NCBI GenBank assembly: GCA_031556275.1
Contig: JAVBTG010000084.1
Location: forward strand, 1 to 11,101
Length of the DNA stretch: 11,101 nt
Source of the DNA: JAKPNF01 sp031556275
GTDB taxonomy: Bacteria > Verrucomicrobiota > Verrucomicrobiia > Opitutales > JAKPNF01
Direction of reading: 5' to 3'
The notes beneath the pieces were generated by a model. It did no database searches. It had not been told where the DNA came from and saw only the letters and a program-made list of their open reading frames with translations. The position numbers and the translations under genes were made by a program. Below, piece after piece: positions 1 through 5,387 of the stretch; position 1 is the first letter of the stretch, and each line of letters begins with the position of its first letter.

Positions 1-515
1 TTGCCAAACTGTTTGCCGATTAAAAGGCCGCCGACATCGCACGCCTTGATTACGGCGATCACGCTCACGACCAGCCAGATGCCGCGCGCTTCGCTATCCC
101 CGTGGGAAAAACTAAAAAATCCAAAATGAAAAATGACCAAGAAGAAAGACAGCAAAAAAGGCACGTAAAACACGCCGAATATCGTTTCCACCACCGCCTC
201 CACATGGCGTTTGGTCGGCGGTTTCGCCACGAAGCAGACCATTAGACAAACACATACCGCCAGCAAAAGGGACACGACAACATCCCCCTTTTTCATTAAA
301 ACCGCGCCAACTGCGCCCATCCATAGAAGGCCCGTCAAAAGGCCCATTTTTTTGTAGGCTGCCGCGCCCGCGCGCTCGCGCAAATCGTAATATTCCCATT
401 GTGCGGCGCAGGAGAGCAATGCCAACAACCCCGCCCCGCCACAGATACCGAAAAAATACAGCACACCGATGATGATGGTCCAAATGGCAAGGGTGCTGGA
501 GGTGCGTTTGAGCAT
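1..515 (-). CDS. cdsA: Phosphatidate cytidylyltransferase, 5' part only (runs off the window)
   Basis: This reads as the N-terminal 171 residues of CdsA, the membrane enzyme that makes CDP-diacylglycerol from phosphatidic acid and CTP for phospholipid synthesis. The frame opens at ATG 515 (MLKRTSSTLAIWTIII) and stays open to the left edge. It shows several hydrophobic segments in a row (about residues 8-24, 27-36, 58-74, 79-96 and 110-135), a pattern typical of this polytopic family. The last visible stretch, VIAVIKACDVGGLLIGKQFG, resembles the conserved CdsA segment with Asp followed by a glycine-rich helix and a GK near its end. The family signature nearer the C-terminus lies outside the window. 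The gene starts 30 bases after the uppS stop codon, the usual order in many bacteria, so the two are probably co-transcribed. No other in-frame start exists between the uppS stop and this ATG, and no Shine-Dalgarno sequence precedes it. The identification rests on membrane topology, the partial motif and the neighbour. Confidence 0.8.
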   Translation of the reverse strand, partial: MLKRTSSTLAIWTIIIGVLYFFGICGGAGLLALLSCAAQWEYYDLRERAGAAAYKKMGLLTGLLWMGAVGAVLMKKGDVVVSLLLAVCVCLMVCFVAKPPTKRHVEAVVETIFGVFYVPFLLSFFLVIFHFGFFSFSHGDSEARGIWLVVSVIAVIKACDVGGLLIGKQFG

Positions 516-545
516 GGCGTGTAGAGGGGTGATTGCGGTAGAAAA

Positions 546-1298
546 CTAGGCTTTGGGGTCGGTTTGTGTTTTGACTTGTTCGCCCGTGAGGCCGAAGCGG
601 CGTTCGCGGTGGCGGTAGTCGGCTATCGCTTGGTCGAAGCAGGCCTCGTCGAATTCGGGCCAGTGGACGGGGCTGAAGTACATCTCGGAATAGGCGGCCT
701 GCATCAGTAAAAAATTGCTCAGGCGGTGTTCGCCGGAGGTGCGGATGATGAGGTCGGGGTCGGGGATGTCCGAGGTCGTGAGATATTGGGCGAAGGTCGG
801 CCAGTCGAGTTTCTTGGGATCAGCCCTTCCCGAGGCGACGTCGCGGGCGTAGGCTTTGGCCGCTTCCAAGACTTCCGTGCGCGAGCCGTAGTTGAGGGCC
901 AAGATCAGGTGGTAGTCGTCGAATTTTTCCGTCTGCTTGAGGGCCTTTTTAAGGAGGGTGCGCTGGAGCAGCGGCAGGGCCGAAATGTCGCCGATCACGC
1001 GCAGGCGGATCTTGTTTTCGACGAATTCGGATACTCCCTTCTTTAAAAAGGACTCCAAAAGGCCCATCAGGGCTTGGATCTCGTCCTTGGGGCGCTTCCA
1101 GTTTTCGACCGAAAAGGCGTAGAGCGTCAGGTAGCGGATGTTGTTTTTGCAGGCGGCGTGGGCGATTTTGCGCACGTTGTCCACCCCCTTGCGGTGGCCC
1201 TCGATGCGCGGGAGCCCCTGAGCGCGCGCCCAACGGCCGTTGCCATCCATAATGATGGCCACATGGTTTAACGGCGCGGTTTTTTCGGGCGGATTCAC
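546..1298 (-). CDS. uppS: Isoprenyl transferase (undecaprenyl diphosphate synthase)
   Basis: A cis-prenyltransferase of 250 residues, the normal length for the family. It adds isopentenyl diphosphate units to farnesyl diphosphate to make the undecaprenyl carrier for peptidoglycan and other wall polymers. Visible motifs are HVAIIMDGNGRWA at residues 12-24 (catalytic Asp18), GHRKG at 34-38, FSVENWKRP at 62-70, RTSGEHRLSNFLL in the C-terminal third followed by SEMYF (the Mg-binding Glu region), and RERRFG near the end. The start is GTG at 1298. It is the only start that keeps the N-terminus of normal length, since a stop codon lies in frame eight codons upstream (1320-1322). No Shine-Dalgarno sequence precedes it; the bases just upstream read CATCCTCCGAA. 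A sigma70-like promoter at 1470-1497 and a palindromic element at 1305-1466 lie directly upstream, and cdsA follows after 30 bases. The enzyme should be soluble or peripheral to the membrane. Confidence 0.96.
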   Translation of the reverse strand: MNPPEKTAPLNHVAIIMDGNGRWARAQGLPRIEGHRKGVDNVRKIAHAACKNNIRYLTLYAFSVENWKRPKDEIQALMGLLESFLKKGVSEFVENKIRLRVIGDISALPLLQRTLLKKALKQTEKFDDYHLILALNYGSRTEVLEAAKAYARDVASGRADPKKLDWPTFAQYLTTSDIPDPDLIIRTSGEHRLSNFLLMQAAYSEMYFSPVHWPEFDEACFDQAIADYRHRERRFGLTGEQVKTQTDPKA

Positions 1299-1302
1299 TT
1301 CG

Positions 1303-1336
1303 GAGGATGCGTTTGAAAATTAGAACCGAGGATGCG
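1303..1336 (+). repeat. Direct repeat of GAGGATGCG
   Basis: GAGGATGCG occurs at 1303-1311 and again at 1328-1336, 25 bases apart. The first copy overlaps the outer end of the left inverted-repeat arm. On the transcribed strand both copies read CGCATCCTC, a pyrimidine-rich sequence resembling the 3' tail of 16S rRNA rather than a ribosome binding site. Confidence 0.6.
1305..1326 (+). repeat. Left arm of 22-base inverted repeat
   Basis: This arm starts GGATGCGTTTG and is the reverse complement of 1445-1466 except at positions 12 and 19 of the repeat (20 of 22 bases match). In a minus-strand transcript it would form the 3' side of a long stem that ends six bases before the uppS start codon. Confidence 0.85.
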
Positions 1337-1354
1337 AAAGACGGTTTTGAGGCA

Positions 1355-1415
1355 CTTTTTGGGGCTTCGAGCTGAGGCGATGTGAAGACATCGTCGAGGC
1401 GAGGACACCAAAAAG
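1355..1415 (-). other. Two-tier stem-loop inside the uppS leader
   Basis: An outer stem pairs CTTTTTGG (1355-1362) with CCAAAAAG (1408-1415). Enclosed in it is a perfect 6-base-pair hairpin, CGATGT (1378-1383) with ACATCG (1388-1393), closed by a four-base loop. The sequence between outer and inner stems pairs poorly. The outer stem is AU-rich and on its own would be weak. Confidence 0.5.
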
Positions 1416-1426
1416 AGACCAAAATC

Positions 1427-1440
1427 CGGCTGAGCAGCCG
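1427..1440 (-). terminator. GC-rich hairpin followed by T-rich tract; possible weak terminator
   Basis: CGGCT (1427-1431) pairs with AGCCG (1436-1440) around a four-base loop. One G-T and one A-T pair extend it on the minus strand. It is followed on that strand by ATTTTGG and then a CTTTTTG run. It lies after the polymerase stop codon and could end that transcript, but the T tract is interrupted. The hairpin also lies inside the presumed uppS leader, where it could act as an attenuator or simply as structure. Confidence 0.3.
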
Positions 1441-1444
1441 AAGC

Positions 1445-1466
1445 GTTGTAATTTACAAACGCATCC
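1445..1466 (-). repeat. Right arm of 22-base inverted repeat
   Basis: Partner of 1305-1326, ending CAAACGCATCC on the plus strand. It also contains a shorter local palindrome, TTGTAATTTACAA at 1446-1458. In a minus-strand transcript started from the promoter at 1470-1497, this arm would be the very first part of the RNA. Confidence 0.85.
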
Positions 1467-1469
1467 AAG

Positions 1470-1497
1470 CTTATAGTGGCGGCGCGGGGCTTGGCAA
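1470..1497 (-). promoter_or_regulatory. Sigma70-like promoter for uppS-cdsA
   Basis: On the minus strand, TTGCCA (1497-1492, five of six bases of the -35 consensus) is followed after 16 bases by TATAAG (1475-1470, five of six bases of the -10 consensus). Transcription would start near 1463, giving a leader of about 165 bases before the uppS GTG. The site lies in the intergenic region just after the polymerase stop codon, where a promoter is expected. The 16-base spacing is within the accepted range. No experiment supports it and the sigma factor preference of this organism is unknown. Confidence 0.55.
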
Positions 1498-1508
1498 AAG
1501 GAAAAGTG

Positions 1509-3692
1509 TCAGAGCAGTTCGCCCTGCGCGGGGGCGCCGTCGCAGGGGCCGCCGAGGAATTCGGCGTAGCGTTTTTCCCAGTCGGAGAGTTTGCGCAGGT
1601 AGTAGTCGGGGTCGTAGGGAGCCGTGGAGGGGTCGTATGATTCCAAGGGGCGGGCCGCCTGCCAGTCGGGCGCGCGGGCCTTGGCCGTGCGGGCGATGTA
1701 GTAGCGCACACGCTCGCCTTGCTTGGGGACGGGGGTCATCTTCAACGCCACTTCCAAGGAGGCGCGGCGGGGTTTGCCGTTTTCCACTTCCTTGGCGTAA
1801 TTGGCGGGGTTGATGCTTAAAAACTCGGTTTTTGCCAGATCGGCGACGGGGAGTTTTCCGGCGGCGATTTGGCGGCGGGTGTCGTTTATCTCGTCGCAGA
1901 TGGCGACTTCGCGCACGCCCAGCAGGCCTGCTATCAGCGCGTCGTTGAGGCGTTTGAGGAAAGGCTCCATGCTGCGCGAGCGCAGGGCGCTGCCGCGCAA
2001 TATCACGTGCTGGCCGTCGAACAGGGCGTAGTTTTTCGCCTTGTACGACCACATGGAACGGTAGGCCCCATCGTGTTCCAAGTCGATGCCGTCGGGCAGG
2101 ACGTGTTCGACTTTTTCCAACAGGGCCTCGGGTTTGTGGAACCAGTCTTTGGCTTCTATATAAAGGCCGTCGGTGTCGGCCTCGATGACGGGGAGGCCGA
2201 GTTTTTCAAAGGTTTCGATCAGCTTTTGCAGCAGTTCGCGGCCTTGGCGGGTGACCTCCCCCGCCAGATCGCTGTCCGCAAAACGCGCTCCGCCGAAGGC
2301 GAGGTAGCCGTAAAAGGAGTTGATGAGAATTTTAAAACTGGCTTGCCGGGCGGCGTACTCGCCGCGCAACTCCAAGGGGCCCGTGCGGGAAAGTTTTTTG
2401 TATTCCAAACGGTCGGCGCGCAGCTGTTTGAGCAAGGGGATGAAAACGCCGAGGGTGTCGTCTTGGGGATTGCGGTTTATCGCGAGCAGCAGGCTCGGAT
2501 AAAGCGAGGCGACGTCGAAATGCAGGACGTCGTGGAACACGCCCGTTTTCAGGCCGCGCGTGTAGCCGCCCTCGATCGCGTCGACGGGCGGCGGCGCGGG
2601 CAGCGCCTGTTTCGCCGCGCAGTAGGCCTCCAAAAAGAGCGTCTCGATTTTTTGGGCCGTGCCGCGCAGGCAGATTTCCTGCAATGTCATCGGCAGGTTT
2701 TTTGTCTGCGCGAAATAGGTGGGTAGCAGGAAGTCGGCCAAGGCCGCCGTCTCGCGCAGGTCGTCGCCCAAGTAGGCCAGAAACGTCTTTCTGTCCTCAA
2801 AAAATGTGCGCTGGATGTCCGCGGGAGCCAAGTAGGTGCGGTTGTTTTTTTCGGTGGTGAAGCCGAAATATTTCGCCGCGCTTTTCAGGGAATAGGACGG
2901 CAGGTCGCGGTTGGCGATGTCGTAGAGCTGGAGGGCCAGATAGGTGTCGAACACCGTGCGCCCGGGCAGGTCGCAGCGGGGGAAATCCAGCGTGCGCTCT
3001 GCTATCTTCAGGCGGCTGTTGCGGAAGGAGGCGTGCTGACCGAAGCGTCCCCACGTGCATGGGACTTTGAGGCGCTTGCAGCGATGGCGCAGGAAATCGA
3101 GGTCGAATTTGAAAATGTTGTGACCCTCGATGACGTCCGGGTCGAACGACAACAGGTGGGTGTTGAACTTTTCCAGCAAGGCCCGTTCGGCCTCGTCCGA
3201 CAGGGATTCCAATGTCAAAAAAATGTCGCCGCGGCCGTCGCGCAGGCCTATGGCAAGGACGCGGTCTGTCGGGCGCTTGGGGTCGGGAAACGATCCGGCC
3301 TCGGCGCTGTAGGTCTCGATGTCCAGCTGCAGGCGGCGCAGTTGGGAAAAGTGCATACCGTCGAACAGGCGCAGGCCGTTTTGCAAAAGATACTGCCCTT
3401 CCGCCGAGCGCAGCCACAGGGTGCGCGCGCTGCCTTGCGCGGACACGAAGGATTTTAGGGATTGCGCCGTGTCAAAATGGCGGAGGTATTGCAGGAATCC
3501 CGAGCCCTTGAGCTTTTCTGTTTTTTCGCCCGCTTGCGCGGGAGGGTTGTCCGCCGACCAGCAAAAAAAGGGCGTTTGCGCCTCGGTGACGGTGCGGGCG
3601 TTGTGATCGTCGCATTGTGCCAGATGCGCGCGGCCCGTGTCGTCCACCCACAGTCCCGCGAGGGATTGCGAGGGCTTTTGCTGCGTGTTCAT
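1509..3692 (-). CDS. Family B DNA polymerase with proofreading exonuclease
   Basis: A complete bacterial B-family DNA polymerase of 727 residues, somewhat shorter than E. coli Pol II. The 3'-5' exonuclease motifs are intact: Exo I DIET (Asp124, Glu126), Exo II NIFKFD (residues 192-197) and Exo III YLGDD (Tyr307 to Asp311). The polymerase motifs follow in order: motif A DVASLYPS (393-400), motif B KILINSFYGYL (454-464), motif C DTD (506-508) and a KxY-like KAKNYAL in the palm-thumb region. The enzyme should therefore both extend and proofread. It starts at ATG 3692; a weak GAGAG lies ten bases before it. The gene follows the carbohydrate operon after 76 bases and is followed by a 210-base intergenic region, and nothing nearby ties it to a specific repair cassette. 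By analogy with Pol II it may serve repair or restart of replication, but that is inference. No symbol is given because polB orthology cannot be shown here. Confidence 0.93.
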   Translation of the reverse strand: MNTQQKPSQSLAGLWVDDTGRAHLAQCDDHNARTVTEAQTPFFCWSADNPPAQAGEKTEKLKGSGFLQYLRHFDTAQSLKSFVSAQGSARTLWLRSAEGQYLLQNGLRLFDGMHFSQLRRLQLDIETYSAEAGSFPDPKRPTDRVLAIGLRDGRGDIFLTLESLSDEAERALLEKFNTHLLSFDPDVIEGHNIFKFDLDFLRHRCKRLKVPCTWGRFGQHASFRNSRLKIAERTLDFPRCDLPGRTVFDTYLALQLYDIANRDLPSYSLKSAAKYFGFTTEKNNRTYLAPADIQRTFFEDRKTFLAYLGDDLRETAALADFLLPTYFAQTKNLPMTLQEICLRGTAQKIETLFLEAYCAAKQALPAPPPVDAIEGGYTRGLKTGVFHDVLHFDVASLYPSLLLAINRNPQDDTLGVFIPLLKQLRADRLEYKKLSRTGPLELRGEYAARQASFKILINSFYGYLAFGGARFADSDLAGEVTRQGRELLQKLIETFEKLGLPVIEADTDGLYIEAKDWFHKPEALLEKVEHVLPDGIDLEHDGAYRSMWSYKAKNYALFDGQHVILRGSALRSRSMEPFLKRLNDALIAGLLGVREVAICDEINDTRRQIAAGKLPVADLAKTEFLSINPANYAKEVENGKPRRASLEVALKMTPVPKQGERVRYYIARTAKARAPDWQAARPLESYDPSTAPYDPDYYLRKLSDWEKRYAEFLGGPCDGAPAQGELL

Positions 3693-3768
3693 CGCCTAAA
3701 GTCTCTCTTTTTCGGAGAATTCAGGCAACTTGTTTTTGCGGTTTTTCGGACGCAACGCGTTCGCGGAC

Positions 3769-4635
3769 TTACTTTTGCAGATGCTTTTCCAAAAAGTCCA
3801 TCGGGGGGCCATAGGCCTTTTCGACGACGGGGAACATGTGCCCGCCGTCAAGGGGCAGCACCGTGATGTCCATCGAAAGGGATTTCGCCTTTTCGATGAA
3901 CGACTCGTTCATCTGGCGTTCGGGCGCGCCTTTGGCGTAGGCGATGAAGACGGGCATCTTGGCCTTGGCGAGCGACTCAAGTTTCAGGTAGGGGTTGACG
4001 CTGTCCCAAAACGCCCTGTCCTCGCCGTAGCGCGGGTGAACGGCGTAGTTTTGACCCTTCGGCTCGATCTGTTCACGGGGAAAATTGATGACGCCTATGA
4101 TGCTGGCCAAGGCGCAGAAATCATCGGGACGGCGCGTGGCCGTGTAGGCCGCGCCGTAGCCGCCCATCGACCAGCCGCCGATCGCGCGCTTTTGGGCGGA
4201 GCCGCCGACGGGGAAATGTTTTTCGGCGAGCGCGATCACCTCGTCCACGTAGTCGGCGTACTGCTCGTCTTTCAAGACCGGCGAATTCACATACCAGCCT
4301 TCCCTCCCCTTGGGCAGGACGACCGCGCATTTGGAGGCCATCAGGCGCGCGCGGCAGGTGTCCGACTTGTCCAGCAAGGTGCGCTCGTTGCGGCCGCGCC
4401 CGTGGAGGAAATAAATGACGGGAAGCGCTTCTTTTTGCTTTTCCAAATCCGCCCCTTCGGGCAGGACGACCAGAAAATTCATGGGTTTGGGCACATGCGG
4501 GCTCGTGAACTCGCACTGCCAGACCCGGGGTTCGAGCTTTGTGATTTTCGGGGCGGCGGCGGGCGTTTTTTCCGCGCCGAAAAGCGCGGCGAAAGACAGG
4601 GGGATGACCGCCAGAAGGGAAATGAGTTTTGGCAT
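3769..4635 (-). CDS. Secreted alpha/beta-hydrolase, esterase D/feruloyl esterase-like
   Basis: A 288-residue serine hydrolase resembling the esterase family PF00756. Residues 1 to about 21 (MPKLISLLAVIPLSFAALFG) form a Sec signal peptide, so the enzyme is probably exported. The oxyanion region HGRG is at 78-81, the nucleophile elbow GWSMGG is at 154-159 (Ser156), and the catalytic His is most likely His266 in GGHMF. The acid residue is unclear: where relatives usually have Asp after a beta-strand glycine, this protein reads KGAPER, with Glu239 as the nearest acid. The start is ATG 4635. The frame stays open further upstream to 5316, but that part overlaps the SGNH gene, has no homology character and would bury the signal peptide. 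The gene begins 11 bases after the SGNH stop and closes the operon. It may remove acyl or phenolic groups from a polysaccharide; the substrate is unknown. Confidence 0.85.
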   Translation of the reverse strand: MPKLISLLAVIPLSFAALFGAEKTPAAAPKITKLEPRVWQCEFTSPHVPKPMNFLVVLPEGADLEKQKEALPVIYFLHGRGRNERTLLDKSDTCRARLMASKCAVVLPKGREGWYVNSPVLKDEQYADYVDEVIALAEKHFPVGGSAQKRAIGGWSMGGYGAAYTATRRPDDFCALASIIGVINFPREQIEPKGQNYAVHPRYGEDRAFWDSVNPYLKLESLAKAKMPVFIAYAKGAPERQMNESFIEKAKSLSMDITVLPLDGGHMFPVVEKAYGPPMDFLEKHLQK

Positions 4636-4646
4636 GGGAAGCGGGG

Positions 4647-5366
4647 TTATTTTTTGTCGGCGGCGGCCTTGCGCGCGGCGAGGGCCTTTTCGATTTTTTC
4701 GGCGATCTGCTTGGTCATGATGTCCGAGCCTTCGCTGCGAAAATGCACGTCGCGCGGCACGCGCACTTTGTCGACGTGGGGCAGGATCAGCGTGTAGAGG
4801 TCGTTGATCTCGATGTGGTGCTTGTCCATCACGGTCTTGGCGAGCGCGTTGTATTTGGCGACGTCTTCGGGGACGCGGGCGTAGCCGCGATCCGCCTCGG
4901 CCGGCACCGGCGTGGTCGAGGCCCATATGAGCGTGGCGCCCGTTTCTTGCAGGCGAGTGACGATCTTTTCGAGATTTTTGGCGTAGGTTGTAGGCGAGAC
5001 GTTCTGACGCCCGGGTTTTAGGTATTTGAGGTCGTGCAGGCCGAAGTTGAAATGGATGACGTCCCACTTGCCCTCCCCCAGCCACGCGTCGAGCTTGGAC
5101 ACGCCCGTGACCGTCGAGCCGCAGTTGGTGGGGGCGCGGTGGACGTTCGCCTTTCCCTTGAGCGCCTCGCGCACCTTCACGGTGTAGCCCATCGAGATCG
5201 AGTCGCCCAGCAGCAGCACGCGCGGCAGCGAGGGGTCGTCCTTGACGGGTTGCAATGACGGCGAGAGGCGGCGGTCTTCGTCGCGCTCGCTTTCGGAAAG
5301 CGGGTCCGCCGCCCACAACGAGGGGGCGAGCATGGCGAGGCAGCTGAGGAATATTTTTAATTTCAT
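4647..5366 (-). CDS. Secreted SGNH/GDSL-family hydrolase (probable carbohydrate esterase)
   Basis: A 239-residue protein with a clear signal peptide (residues 1 to about 19, ending in SLWA) and the four SGNH blocks. Block I is GDSIS with nucleophile Ser56, block II is NCGST with Gly83, block III is NFGLHD with Asn107, and block V is DVHF with Asp206 and His208. Such enzymes in polysaccharide loci usually deacetylate sugars. The Asp-His spacing is one residue shorter than the classical DxxH, a variant I believe is common in SGNH proteins of Planctomycetes and Verrucomicrobia. The C-terminus is Lys/Ala-rich. ATG 5366 is chosen because it gives the signal peptide directly. The gene lies 21 bases after the transporter gene and 11 before the esterase gene, so it is almost certainly translated from the same mRNA. 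Acetyl esterase activity is inferred from family and context. Confidence 0.9.
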   Translation of the reverse strand: MKLKIFLSCLAMLAPSLWAADPLSESERDEDRRLSPSLQPVKDDPSLPRVLLLGDSISMGYTVKVREALKGKANVHRAPTNCGSTVTGVSKLDAWLGEGKWDVIHFNFGLHDLKYLKPGRQNVSPTTYAKNLEKIVTRLQETGATLIWASTTPVPAEADRGYARVPEDVAKYNALAKTVMDKHHIEINDLYTLILPHVDKVRVPRDVHFRSEGSDIMTKQIAEKIEKALAARKAAADKK

Positions 5367-5387
5367 GAGAATTTTACGGTTTGCTTT

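Larger units (their letters stand above)
1305..1466. other. 162-base palindromic element: MITE-like insertion or structured uppS leader
   Basis: The element is bounded by inverted repeats at 1305-1326 and 1445-1466 that match at 20 of 22 positions, including 11 perfect outer bases (GGATGCGTTTG / CAAACGCATCC). Inside lie a hairpin at 1427-1440 and a two-tier stem at 1355-1415 with its inner hairpin at 1378-1393. No convincing open reading frame and no clear target-site duplication are visible. Its right edge coincides with the predicted start of the uppS transcript, and its left edge is six bases from the uppS GTG. Two readings fit. One is a small non-autonomous mobile element or dispersed repeat dropped between promoter and gene. 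The other is a folded leader RNA whose long closing stem hides the translation start. The palindromes are directly visible; either function is inference. Confidence 0.55.

Noticed and set aside
112..483. 123-codon minus-strand frame in the left end
   Set aside because: It is out of frame with cdsA, which has the membrane-protein character; this frame is Gly/Arg-rich and motif-free.
949..1422. Open frame beginning inside the palindromic element and running into uppS
   Set aside because: It uses a TTG start, leaves the uppS frame and loses any protein character where it overlaps uppS. It is a by-product of the element and the gene.
3751..3768. Short palindrome (AACGCGTT, CGCGAACGCG) after the esterase stop as a terminator
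   Set aside because: The hairpin would have a loop of two bases and no T-run follows on the minus strand, so it does not meet terminator criteria.
4636..5316. Upstream extension of the esterase frame
   Set aside because: It overlaps the SGNH gene in another frame, is Arg-rich and would place the signal peptide in the middle of the protein. ATG 4635 is the sound start.
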